Assembly: GCA_907165135.1 (NCBI GenBank)
Contig: OU015570.1
Coordinates: forward strand, 1,701,525-1,765,524
DNA length: 64,000 nt
Reading direction: 5' to 3'
Source: Oikopleura dioica
Lineage: Eukaryota; Chordata; Appendicularia; Copelata; Oikopleuridae
The number at the start of each line of letters is the position of its first letter. Position 1 is the first letter of the stretch. This document shows positions 1 to 10,399 of this stretch, in pieces. The notes under the pieces were generated by a model, which had not been told where the DNA came from, made no database searches, and saw nothing but the letters and a program-made list of their open reading frames with translations. The position numbers were made by a program, and so were the translations under genes.

Positions 1-202
1 GGCTTGTTTTGCTTCAGCCATCTCCGCTGTTACTACAATGCTCAAATCATTTTTATCGCGATAAGCTCGAGTTCGGCGGATTTTAACGTACTCTGTCTCC
101 TTCGGACCGATAAAGGACGTGTCCATAGCGACGAGAGCAGATTTTTAGTACGCTTTACAATCTCGACGATTTTCTCTTCGATTTTCGTGCATCTGAACCT
201 TT

Positions 203-541
203 TTAGTAGAATAGGTCCTTCAGGAAAGCCGTAAAGATTTTTAATCTTTTTAGTAGGTTATAGCCTAAAACTCCGTTGTAATCAATTTTATTTTCATTTG
301 ATATAATTAAAAATTTTATATTAGGGACTGTCTTCCCTTGAACATTAATATTACAGGTAACTGTTTCTGAAATGCTGCACATGTTGACGTTAAATGCATT
401 GCTTATTCCTACTTCAGATTTACGCAATAAAAAGCTGCTGGCTCCTGTATCGAGGAGAACATTATGAACTTCGTGGTGAAGAATATCTTCGTCTCGATAT
501 TGGGCGATAATGATTGAGGTAGTTGGCAGAGCGGGTCCCAT
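203..541 (-). pseudogene. Retroviral-type aspartic protease fragment
   Basis: The open frame carries the pepsin/retropepsin active-site signature LLDTGASSFLL near residue 30, followed by a beta-rich stretch and a late GVLGYNLL segment that fits the C-terminal half of a one-domain retroelement protease (GxxLL motif). In a Ty3/gypsy-type polyprotein this enzyme would cut Gag and Pol. The reading frame is open upstream as far as about 629, where a TAA interrupts it. Downstream toward position 1 a coding-like stretch continues in another frame, but no reverse transcriptase motif is visible before the window edge. I read it as part of a degenerate element whose gag lies at 656-1815. Family assignment beyond LTR retroelement is not possible from this fragment. 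Confidence 0.75.
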
Positions 542-655
542 CTTGATTGGGAATTTTACAAATTTATAATCAAAATAATTGAACGGATTTTGGGGAAATA
601 TACAAGGTCGAGAAGATTTGAAATTGTTTTAGAGAACGCTTGGACACTGACTCTT

Positions 656-1815
656 CTAGTGACCACGTCCCTGACATTTGTAACAGGTAACGTGTGCCCT
701 TGATTTTACAGGCTTCTCATCGTCACTTTTTTCTTACTCTTGGTATTTTCCCCGCTTCCTTGCGCCTTTTTCTGATAACTGCTCTGCTTTTTATTGTTAT
801 CGCTCTTGCCTCGATAATTCTGGTTTGATCCTTTTCTTCTTTGGCTCTCACTTTTTGCCAATGATGATTTGATATTTTTGTCTTTTCCTTTACTACTCAA
901 TCCTTGGCCCTGATTTTTATAATGCTTCTGCTTATAATTATTCAGGTTCTCTTGGGATTCCTGCGGTTTCCCTTGAGTTTTCGATTTCTGAGTCAAATAG
1001 AGTTCCGATGAAGGGCTCCTTGTCGCATATAAATTTTCTTAGATGCGTAATTGCTCTTCCTGTGACTGCTCAGAGGCAACCCTAAACAATGACTCGTTTG
1101 TCAGATAATTGGGAAGCTTGCTTTTGAATTTATCCCAACTGATTGCCTTAATAACAAGAGGCGTTTCCTCTGGGTGAATTTCCTCAATAAAAGATGTTAC
1201 TTTTTGTAGAAAAGATTTGAGGTCATCGGGCTTATTGAACCTGAGTTCCTGCAGCATTCAAGTTGCAACTGCATCATTTCGCCGGTATTTGACTCGAATT
1301 AAATCGAGGAATTTTTCGAAATTTGTACGGTCTTCAGCTTTTAGATTTGAGAGTTGTAGGTTTATCTGTATCTGATCCGAAATCGGTAGGGCTTTGATGG
1401 TCGCTTCAATTTTAGTGTTGAAATCTGCGACATTTTGCCTTTCCAATTGCGATTTGATAAGCTTTATCCGTGATTCAACTCTCAATTTCGGTGAGTAATC
1501 AGAAAAAGTGATTTTATGTGCCTTGTTTAATTAACAAGATGACATGTTGTTTACTTTTGCGTGTAAAGGTTCGTCTTTTATGTGATTATCTTCGGAAAGC
1601 TCGGAGTCAATTCGCAATTCCTCCTGGCTGAAGCTTTCAGTATTCATATTCAGATCCAACTGATTTTTGAAATTTGAATCTGACTCTACCAATGAGAGTG
1701 CAGATTTATACGGCTGATATGCTTCCAGGAAATCCGAGTCGGATTTTCGGATTGGCGTGTCAAGTGTATTTTCAGATGCTTGATTGTAGCTGAAGATAAT
1801 GCGGATGTATGACAC
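656..1815 (-). pseudogene. Decayed gag of the same retroelement
   Basis: Several short minus-strand frames read as pieces of one Gag. 1258-1485 and 1039-1257 are helical, charged and capsid-like; they abut end to start with a stop between. 706-996 is Lys/Gln/Ser rich, as in nucleocapsid. After a frame change near 720, a zinc knuckle appears (CYKC, then GRGH, then a TAG at 656-658, then KSQC). The spacing is CX2CX4HX4C with the first X of the last gap turned into a stop. The knuckle frame is the same as that of the protease at 203-541. At least three frame breaks and two stops show the copy is dead. 1531-1815 is a weaker upstream piece. Confidence 0.6.
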
Positions 1816-2414
1816 AAGTCCTGTTGGTGCGCTGTGTGCAAATTTTGATGAAAAAGAAGATCATCGCCGTTGTGTCGCAAAATTTGGACTTTAACGTAAA
1901 TCGCCTTCTTTTTGATTTCAGCGACAATTGGATCTTTCTTCAGGTTTTCGGCCGGTTGATTTTTAAAAATTATTGGAAAAAACAATTCAAATAATAAGTT
2001 TTTATTGACTTTGTTATTTTAACGTTGAAGCTTTGGCCAAGATGTTAAACTTCTACCATTATTTATTTTGATTAAAATTCCCATTCCTTGCTCCTAGTTC
2101 GTTGATAATATCGTTTTTGAAAGTGCTTTTCTCCTGAATCACTTATTTCAAAGTAAGGATTTCACTTGAAGTAATCAGCTCTTTCTAAAATAAACTACCA
2201 ATCTAAAGACCGACGTGCTTTTCTGAGAAGTGCTAACTAAAACAGGGATGGAAATCTGAGCGGCACGGCACAGCGGCATGGAGAGTAAAATCTGGTTGCG
2301 GCACCGCGGCGCAGTATAATTAACCATTCCTTGATTTGTTAATTTAAGGGGCTTGACGGCCCTTCGGGCGGGGCTATGTACTTAACTCGAAATGCCTTAA
2401 CTCGAAATGGCCCA

Positions 2415-2436
2415 TAACCCTAACCCTAATCCTAAC
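2415..2436. repeat. Interstitial telomere-like repeat
   Basis: Two perfect CCCTAA units followed by decayed units (CCTAAT, CCTAAC). Similar short tracts occur at 22120, 34411 and 49583. Confidence 0.7.
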
Positions 2437-2467
2437 TCTTAATCATACAAATATATGTTACATATAA

Positions 2468-2820
2468 TACCGATGAAAGTAGGGGTTGCCCTGGAAAGAA
2501 GCCCGAATAAGCGACACCATGCGGGCGGATATCTTTTTCTTTCAGCGGCGGAGGACCCGGTGGAGGACCCCGCTTGCTGGAAGAGTTCTATTATTTGAGA
2601 AGAAATCTCTTCTCACTAAAATTTTTCTAATTATTACGTAATTACACCACCAAACACCTCCAAAATTATTTCTTTTTCAATTTTATTCATCTCCCTCAGC
2701 AAAACAGAGAAATAAAAAAGCCTCACTCTCCTGGGAGAAGGGCGCCAGGGGGTGGCCAGAGATTATCTCCATATATGGAGATAATCTTTTTTCCAGGGCA
2801 ATGCTTTACTTTCATCGGTA
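2468..2820. mobile_element. 353-bp TA-flanked MITE nested in the 2.2-3.3 kb element
   Basis: Inverted ends begin TACCGATGAAAGTA and share the inner block TTGCCCTGGAAA. Termini are TA on both sides, as in Tc1/mariner-type insertions. Inside, at 2761-2786, is a perfect 26-bp palindrome centred on CCATATATGG. The element also holds the GGAGGACC and GCTGGAAGA words that recur at 4.2, 4.4, 16.6 and 23.9 kb. Confidence 0.6.
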
Positions 2821-3256
2821 TGTATATACATGGAAACTAACGAGTTTCCATTTCGAGTTCAGCCATTTCGAGTTAAAGCATTTCGGCCGTTTCAGCCCCG
2901 TTCCTTGATTTGTTAATTCAAGGGGCTTGACATTGGCTGGGAACATTGCTTTCAATCTCCGTAACGTCGCCAACCCCACCCTCACCCATTGTTTGAAAAA
3001 TTCAAATTATCCAACATTTTAAGTTCATTATTGTTTTCATTTAATTTTTTGATAATTCTAGTTCACTAGAAGCTTTAATTTTTTTCATTTAAATAAATAA
3101 GTTATATGATTCAAATTTGTGCCGTACCGTGCCGTGATGCCGCGGCACCCCATTATCGAATTTCGTGCCGTGCCGTACCGTGCCGCGGCACGGGTATTTT
3201 GGTTGTGCCGTGCCGTGCCGGTGCCGCTTGAAAATTTTCTCATATTTCCATCCCTG

Positions 3257-5036
3257 ATATAGGCTATATATATATATGTAATTCTTATTTCCATCAAATC
3301 TAACACCTTCTGATCAATACTCACCCGATTTATTTCTTATTGTTTATTCGTGGTAGTTTTGTAAGAGACATTTCGGTCTCCGTTAATCAAATGTATGTAG
3401 AGCTTTGGTGGTGCTCCTTATTTATGGGATCCCCCGATTTCGCCAACTTTGACCTCTATCTACTTTTTTGAGCTTACGTAGGAAGCTGGTTTTGGGCGCA
3501 TTAGAAAGCCCGCTTCGAAAAGAGCAAATTCTGGTAGAATCAGCTTGCAAGCAAAACATTCGCTTATGCATTACAGGCCGTCAAAGTGATTAACATTTTG
3601 AAAAATGGCCATTTAAGGTCATTTCCAAATCGTATCTACTTTTTTTTGGGCTTTGGGATTCAAAATCTTCTTGGTTTATCTAAAAGTATAGACGCGTATC
3701 TTTATTTTTTTGTTAGAATCAGCATGATCGGATAAGTGATTAAAAAAATTCTAGTTGTAAAACTTTTTGAAACCATTTTTGGCGTTATTTGGGTGTAAGA
3801 ATGCTCTCTGGCGCCAACAATTGACCGAAGATTCTAGTGCGGTTATAATATTCGTAATCTTCACATTCTAAGCTTTCGAAAGAGCCCTTGTTTGTGTGAT
3901 TTCGATGATTATGAAAAATCGAAAAAAATTGTGATTTTCACGATGTACAATTTACATGCATTTTCCCGAACTTTGGGAGCCAAAATTTCGGGGATGCATT
4001 TACATCCCTGTATGTTGGGGGGCTGATCAACACCTCATATGAAAGCTTAGAGTCTGTTGTTTGTAGCATCGACCGAATTTTTGGAATCGACCAATCAGAT
4101 GGCGAGAAATTTCTTGGTCAATGTTTGATGATTTTTTTGTCAAAAAACGCTCAAAATTTCATTTTTTCTTTATTATCGGCCAGAATATGACCAGCTATGG
4201 CCAGCCATGGTCAAGTTTGGCCGGAGGACCCCGGAGGACCTCTATGGTAGAAGACCATCCGCTGGAAGACCAGTATAAAAATTAAAAAAAAAATATTCAA
4301 TATATGGCCGTGGTCGGTCAGTATATGACCACCTCTGGTTAACTTTGGTCAAGTTTGGCCGGAGGATCCCCGGAGGACCTCCCTGCTGGAAGACCACTCA
4401 GATGGCGAGAAATTTCTCGGTTAATTTTTGATTATTTTCTGTCAAAAAACGCTCAAATTTTGGTTTTTAAATAATTTCATCGATTTTGAAAAAGATAAGT
4501 AGCAAGACCGACTGGTTGATTTCTATAAAAATTCGAATTTTATCTCAATTTTAAAAAATTAACCGCCTTTCATATTAATTTACCGGCTATTTTTACGATT
4601 TTTTGGTAGTTAAAATGTACCGCGGGTTAGCTTATCGGTGAGAATATCTTAAATATCTGATTATTTTTACAATCGACCATAATTATTTGGGTTTTCTGAC
4701 AAAAATTAGTTTCAAAGTGTTTATGTTTAAAAGATATATTTACACTTGATCTAATGTACTACACAGAATAAGTATTATTTTCGCTTGAATTCGACGTTTT
4801 CTTCATAATTGTCCATATGCCAGAAAACGCTTTGAGATAAATTTATTAAATAATTTTTCCAAAATGGCTTACCGATGTTGATTTCGCGCTTCAGTGATGT
4901 CATCTCGTGAAAAGTAGAAATACTCTGTTTTGAGTTAGCTATCAAGATTAAAATAAAAGGATTTTCGAAAAATATTTTTAACTCCTTCCTGCATGGTCAG
5001 CGCCAAATTTCAGAAAAGCTTCGCTGTCAATAATCG
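3257..5036. other. Non-coding stretch with dispersed GGAGGACC repeats
   Basis: No credible open frame. Around 4195-4270 and 4310-4400 there are two diverged copies of a module that runs GGTCAAGTTTGGCCGG, GGAGGACC, GCTGGAAGACCA. This looks like a dispersed repeat without coding capacity. Confidence 0.5.
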
Positions 5037-5040
5037 TTAA

Positions 5041-5566
5041 CCGTGTGGGACGAATCCCCGCGTATGAGCGCGGGAGGAACCGTACATTCGAATGTCATTT
5101 AAGCAAAAACTCGAATAACTCATGAACCGCTCGTCCGATATTCCTCAGATTTTCAGAGATTACTAATCTTTATGTCCTCTTTCATATCCTGATGTCAGAA
5201 TTCATATCTTGGTATCGTCAGAAATACTTATTTTTTAGAAAGTATGAAAGTGAGAAATTTTAATTATCATCATGTTGCAGTTGATGAGATTTCATCAGAA
5301 ATATAGATTAAAGTTGCCTAAATAGCTCAAACAAACAAATTGGTTCGTTTTTACAGTAAAAATCTCAGCGGGCGCTCGAGTAGGGTAGACATAATCCCGT
5401 GTCAGGTGCAACTGAGCCCTGATAAAAATTCCATATTTGCACAAGTTACTGAGAAGGCATGAACCAACCCACATTTAAAATTTAAAAGTTCTCGGACTTA
5501 TAGTTTGGGAATAGCGGGCCCCTAAAGTCTTAAATGACATTGGAATGTACGATTCGTCCCACGCGG
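5041..5566. mobile_element. piggyBac-type MITE 1
   Basis: Both ends are flanked by TTAA (5037-5040 and 5567-5570). The inverted ends read CCGTGTGGGACGAATC on the left and CCGCGTGGGACGAATC on the right, followed by a second shared block, GTACATTC.AATGTCATTTAAG. The left block is split by a small hairpin (CCCGCG...CGCGGG). A TTAA target and CC-starting ends are diagnostic of the piggyBac superfamily. Length 526 bp, no coding capacity. Confidence 0.8.
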
Positions 5567-5570
5567 TTAA

Positions 5571-6050
5571 CCCGTTAACTGGGCGCGCGATATTATACGT
5601 TAACAGACGCGTGGAGATCTAATCTCCACGGACGTTCTGACGATTTCTGTAAAGTATGGCCAATCTTAGTAAATTCTAAGAAGACAGGGTGATTCAGAAG
5701 CGTCTGCTCTTTCATCTGACCATTGTTTTTTTGTTACTCTTGGTCGTCTAATGGCTGAAAATTGGCTTCAAAGTTACGTCATTTTCGGCGCTGAAAACCA
5801 TTGAAAAGGGAAAAAAGGGAAAAGGCGAGCGTGTTGCATTACTCTTTCCCTTTTTTTCGCTGACTGAAGTTTTTCTTTTGCTTCTCCTGAGAAGAATTTC
5901 ACGCAGAATTTTTTGAAAATTATACTAGGGGATAGAGAATCGATTATATTTTTCAAAAATGCAAAAATTTAAAAAAAAATTGAGTCTGGTCCATGTTAGA
6001 GCGCTTCAAAGGCGCCGTGGAGATTAGATCTCCACGCGACTGTTAAGGGG
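5571..6050. mobile_element. piggyBac-type MITE 2, sharing a TTAA with MITE 1
   Basis: Flanked by TTAA at 5567-5570 and 6051-6054. Ends are CCCGTTAACTG on the left and CCCCTTAACAG on the right (inverted complement). Further in, both ends carry CGCGTGGAGATCTAATCTCC, itself a palindrome. 480 bp. The left TTAA is the same one that closes MITE 1, so the two sit back to back. Confidence 0.8.
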
Positions 6051-6054
6051 TTAA

Positions 6055-7181
6055 CGGGCCGCAATCTGGAACTCCAAAGAAAATTTTCACAAAATAAGTT
6101 TTACCTAGACTTCCCTGAGGGCACATGTTTGTTGTCGTTCTTTTTTGGATATTATTTCCGTAAAACAAAGAGAAAACTGCGTCAATTGCTGGAAAAAGAA
6201 ACGGCCAATATTGCTCGTGGTATCTTTTGTGAGCTTTTCAAATGTTTTTTTAGGGTTCCAAAAAATAAATGCATTTTTAAGCTCATTCTCGATAAATGTG
6301 ATCTTGAAGAGACAAGGAACTCGTGTCCGCTTGTATAAATACTGTTATAAAATGACCAATATCATTTTCGAGTTTCCATCATTTTATTGTGTTGAACGGT
6401 TTCGAGCAAAGCTCTTCATCAGAACACTAGGAGAAGGTAGAAACATAAGGAACAGAAAGGAAGAGTTAACCTGCAAAATTGTGCGGATGGGACTGATGGA
6501 AACTCAATTATAAAACGTAAACTTCAATATAATATCATTTTCGTCAATAGTGTCGTCATTTTCTTTTGTTGGAGTAAAAGATCTCTGAGTTACCATGTCC
6601 CAATCAATATAGATACTTAACATGATAAATATCAACGATTTAATTAATTAAAATATTGTTTTGAGTTGAATTAAAAAACAGCTTTTCAAAAGGAAAAACT
6701 TATTTATCATATACTTATATTTTATAATATAAGTATATATATAATATATATATAAGTATATATATTATAATTATAATAAATATACTTATATTTTATCTTA
6801 CCTCATTATTATAGAATCAATTTGACGGCCCTTTGTCTCTTCGATGACAAGTTTTTTTGCTTGTTTCTTTTGTTTTGAATCGCCTGTAGCCAAATTGAGA
6901 ATTCAAAGTGATTGTGAGGGTCCTGACAGATTGATATTATTTCAAATTTGAAAGTATTACCGAGTAAAATAGACTTTGATTCCTTGTAGAGTTGTTTTTA
7001 AGAGACCAAAGAAGGCGAGAACATGTGTCGACGTGATAAACGTTATCTTTTAAATAACAATTAAACATGATTTATAAATAATAAAAAACACCACTTTATC
7101 CATAGATGATTACTGACAAAATGATTGATTGAAAGAAATAAATGTTTACACCAATGACATAAAAATCCAGCACAATATAAA
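6055..7181. other. AT-rich non-coding DNA
   Basis: The short open frames here have no coding character. 6715-6800 is an almost pure AT tract built of inverted TATACTTATA words that could form a cruciform. Nothing else recognised. Confidence 0.4.
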
Positions 7182-8103
7182 CTATAATTTGAGAAAATTG
7201 ATTGCCCGTAGGGAATAAGCGTCTCCTAACTTCTTTTGAAATTTTTGGACGGATTCATTTGCTTGAAAATCGACTTTCTTCATTTTTTCAAATTTAAGAA
7301 TCTATCTTCAGCAGTCGTCACGTTGATTATCTTTGACGGCGTAATGTTCTCCATGAAAATGTTGCTCGCATCTCCGTTATCGTCTTTTTGTTTTTCATAG
7401 CAATTGTCATTCGTCGTTGTCAATCTTTTTTGGTGGCAGAATATTCGTCAAATCAGCAAAAGGTTTTTTCTCGCTCTTCCGTTTTTTCGATTCGCTGACT
7501 TTTCTTTCTACGAAGAAATTTTCTTTTGCAAAACTGCTCGACTATCGATTTTGTTGCATTCCCTGAATTTGCCTCGAACACAGCTAATAATAATATTATT
7601 ATTTCTTATCCGATTATTTTTTTGTTTATGGATGATCACAAGAGCAAGAGAAAATTTACCGTTGACATTTAAAATCGCCAATTATAGAGCCACCCTGTCT
7701 TTCTGTAGCTTCGTTAACGTTAATAAAATAACGCTAATGATAGTGATACAAAAATTATACCGATTTGCTTGTGAGTCGCGCATCTCTACGTTTCCGCACT
7801 GTTCAAGCCTTTCAAAAAGTTTCAATAAATCACTGATTCAAGTGGCCAAGCCGAAATAGAAAAGAGGCAAGCTGCTTTGTAACGGATAAGAGTTCAAGAT
7901 TAACAAACGCATCTGAACTTGTTTTCTCATTTTCAGATTATTTTATCTCTTTGCTGAAACTTTATTTTTCTTCTCAAAAAGTCAAACTCTTCTCGCGCTC
8001 TGCATTCATCAATAAGCTCGACGTGATTTATCGCTCGGTCCATTGTATTAAGTTCCGATGCAATAATGCTAACATAGCTATGATGCGCATCTTTCAGAGG
8101 TTT
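7182..8103 (-). pseudogene. Coding-like fragments of an unknown protein, minus strand
   Basis: Two short frames have amino-acid-like composition. 8103-7933 (57 codons) is charged and helical, with ELNTMDRAINHVELIDECRA inside. 7283-7182 (33 residues) begins MKKVDFQANESVQKFQKK. Between them, around 7300-7600, further Lys/Asn-rich stretches are open in changing frames. No family is recognised. They could be exons of one gene or the eroded gag of a retroelement. The plus-strand 151-codon frame at 7404-7859 overlaps them and looks like their shadow. Confidence 0.2.
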
Positions 8104-8499
8104 TTAAATTTGTTTAATATTTGTTTTAATTATTGATTTTTAGATTCTTCACAAACTCTGGCGATGTATGATTTACTTTCTAAAGGCTGCTCTTTATTCT
8201 TTAAAACTTTCAAAAATTTTAACAAACGCCTTTAATTGTGAGCAGCCTAAACTGTGCAGCGGTGTTTTAAAAGTTATGACCAATTCAGGGTAGAACCGTA
8301 ATTGTGAGAAGCTGAATTAAAAAATCTATGAGTATTAACTCATACCTGTATTGGTTCTTGAAGTCGAGAATGGGGTGAGAATTTTTCATCTATTTTATTC
8401 CATTTTTTATTATTCTGGGTTAATTTTGTTTAAATTGAATTATCTTTTACTTTTTAATTCTTAATTCTTTTAAAAGATTATGACTTCTCATCTTTATTT

Positions 8500-8984
8500 T
8501 TATACTTATTTAGAGGCTATAGTGGATCTCAATGTGCAATTCGCGCTGCGCACGGAATTCATAGTATTTCCTGCGCAAACAAACCCCTCCGCACGGACAG
8601 ACTTCCCTGCGCACGGAGAGACTTCTCTGCGCGCGGACAAAACTATCTACGCCCGTAACAAAGAACGCTTGCTCCCTACGTAAAACCCCTTTCTCCCTGT
8701 GCACAAACTTCTTTACGCACGTGATTATTCATTCTCCATACGGAACTCTCTTTCTTTCTCACGCAACTGTATCACTTCCGTGCGGACCAAGCTCTGTCCG
8801 TACGCATAGAAATAGTATATAAGTCGCTGCGCTCTGCACCTCCATCGTCACTTGAAATTACTCGCTCACTTGTAAAACTTGCTCTTTTTACAAAACAACG
8901 CTCACTATTTTTATCCTGCTCGCGATAACAATAAACTACATATTCATATCCAACTTATGTGCATTGAGAAACACGTACATATTT
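8500..8984 (+). repeat. Probable 5' LTR of the 9-11 kb retroelement
   Basis: The segment just upstream of gag has LTR-like order. A U3 region at 8540-8800 has repeated words of the type TGCGCACGGA spaced about 20 bp. A TATA box (TATATAA) is at 8816-8822 and AATAAA at 8930-8935. Then comes TGGTGACTGAATAAAACGG at 8985-9003, which has the TGG start expected of a primer-binding site right after an LTR. The exact left border is not visible and no 3' partner exists in the window. Confidence 0.5.
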
Positions 8985-9128
8985 TGGTGACTGAATAAAA
9001 CGGAACGCCTCCCAAGAGATACAGTCAGAGACAGAGATCAAGTGCCGCTCGACGTTCCAAAAACTTGGTTTCTCAAGGACCAGACTCAAATAGGTTAAGG
9101 TTACCCAGTAAGCTTATTTTTCGATATC

Positions 9129-9632
9129 ATGGGGGACGAGCTTTACTATAAAACGGTCGTTGACCTCACTGCCAAGGAACTTATGCTTGTTTATGACAAG
9201 AATCCAAATCGAAAATACCCTTTGGCAATTCCAAGATTTGACAAATCAGGATGTGTTCTGAACTTGCTCAATATTCAGCCAAACTTGTTCGATGATTTGG
9301 ACAAAAGTATTTTTCGAAAGACAAACCAAGGCCTTGAGTTCGACCCCGCATTTGATGTTACTAACATCCAAGAAGCTGTCCAAAAGACTGCTCGAGCCGA
9401 CCATAAGATTGATGTCGATAAAATAAATGAGATCATTGTTATGGACAACCTTGCCACAATTCTTGACCGAATTGACGAGTCTGAAAAGCAAGAGGAGACC
9501 AAGTACCGGCCACCACCCTCTGACTCTAAGCCATCTGGATCAACTCCACGAAATGGAAATGCTCAGCCCCGAGGAAGTGCTCAGCCGAAAAAGGAACCAA
9601 CTAACGATCGCTCAAATCGTTTGGACAAGTGA
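9129..9632 (+). CDS. gag: Retroelement Gag, N-terminal (matrix-like) part
   Basis: A 167-codon frame starting at the first ATG downstream of the putative primer-binding site. It begins MGDELYYKTVVDLTAKELML and is followed by a Pro/Ser/Arg-rich hinge (PPPSDSKPSGSTPR) at residues 129-165. The end overlaps the next frame: the capsid frame is open from 9605, so 9605-9632 is read in both frames. The stop TGA at 9630-9632 lies two bases upstream of an ATG at 9635. The join could be a -1 or +2 ribosomal shift, stop-restart translation, or simply an old indel; the overlap itself is only 28 bp. Function: Gag assembles the particle that packages element RNA. Confidence 0.6.
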   Translation: MGDELYYKTVVDLTAKELMLVYDKNPNRKYPLAIPRFDKSGCVLNLLNIQPNLFDDLDKSIFRKTNQGLEFDPAFDVTNIQEAVQKTARADHKIDVDKINEIIVMDNLATILDRIDESEKQEETKYRPPPSDSKPSGSTPRNGNAQPRGSAQPKKEPTNDRSNRLDK

Positions 9633-9634
9633 AG

Positions 9635-10399
9635 ATGAAGACCCCGAAATTTGATGCTCAACTCCCAGTTGAAAATTTTATTTCGAACCTGGAACTCTAC
9701 GGAAATTGCTCGAAGATTTGCGACGAAGATCTTATCAGTGTTGCTCTGTCCCAAATCCTGATGGAGGAAAGTGGAACTTCTCTCGTCGAAGCAATCACTG
9801 AAGAAGAAAAACAAAACTGGAACAGCTTCAAGGGTAAGCTTGTTCAAGTTCTGGGTAAAGACAAAGAGCACTACAAGCACATGTATACATCGTTCCAACG
9901 AGGTCAGGAGACACAGCAAATGGCAGTCACAAAACTTCAAGCCTTCTTCAAGAAAGGATACGGAAAGCTCAATCTTGATGCTGCAGATGAATCAATTATC
10001 TGTGACCGATTTATCGAATGCCAAGAGCCAAGACTCGCTGAACTGCTCAGACGTGAAAAATCCTTGCTGACACTCCGAAATATCGCTCAACGTGCCATGG
10101 AACTGGAGAGAAGCTTCTTCAAACGAGAAAATATCTTCGTCGCGGAAAGCTCTTCAAATGCGAAGGAATCTGAAATGGCCCAAATCTGCTCTCAACTGAA
10201 GGAAATTATATTTGCTGCGAAGGAGCCAGCAAAGGAAAAGAAGAAAAAGGGAAGATCGAGAATCCCCATCAACAAGCTCCAAGGACACTGCATTTCATAC
10301 GTCCGAAATAACCGATGCCGATTTGGCGAAAAGTGCAAATACCTTCATGCGGAAGACGTACCAAAGGAAATTGAGGAAATAATCAAAAAGGAGGCATGA
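9635..10399 (+). CDS. gag: Retroelement Gag, capsid part with CCCH zinc finger
   Basis: About 254 residues, starting MKTPKFDAQLPVENFISNLE. The layout is that of Ty3/gypsy capsids: FDAQLPVENFISNLE, then a Trp-Asn-Ser-Phe-Lys core (residues about 65-70) and a Leu-rich C-terminal domain (LLRREKSLLTLRNIAQRAME). The nucleic-acid-binding tail is unusual. Instead of a CCHC knuckle it has C-X8-C-X5-C-X3-H (CISYVRNNRC, RFGEKC, KYLH), the spacing of CCCH RNA-binding fingers. The frame ends at a UGA (10397-10399) that is followed in the same frame by the protease. Confidence 0.65.
   Translation: MKTPKFDAQLPVENFISNLELYGNCSKICDEDLISVALSQILMEESGTSLVEAITEEEKQNWNSFKGKLVQVLGKDKEHYKHMYTSFQRGQETQQMAVTKLQAFFKKGYGKLNLDAADESIICDRFIECQEPRLAELLRREKSLLTLRNIAQRAMELERSFFKRENIFVAESSSNAKESEMAQICSQLKEIIFAAKEPAKEKKKKGRSRIPINKLQGHCISYVRNNRCRFGEKCKYLHAEDVPKEIEEIIKKEA

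Larger units (their letters stand above)
2243..3256. mobile_element. hAT-like non-autonomous element with GGCAC-rich ends
   Basis: The left end reads CAGGGATGGAAAT and the right end its inverted complement. Next to both ends lie arrays of the pentamer GGCAC/GTGCC (2262-2320 and 3115-3230). CAGGG-type termini suit hAT elements, but the 8 bp on each side do not match, so no target duplication is visible. The middle is filled by other repeats (2330-2935): a copy of the GGGCTTGAC unit seen in the 16.8-kb satellite, TAACTCGAAATG repeats in inverted orientation, and the 353-bp element at 2468-2820. No transposase is encoded. Confidence 0.6.

Noticed and set aside
7404-7859. 151-codon hydrophobic plus-strand ORF
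   Set aside because: T-rich strand opposite Lys/Asn-rich coding-like sequence; looks like a shadow frame.
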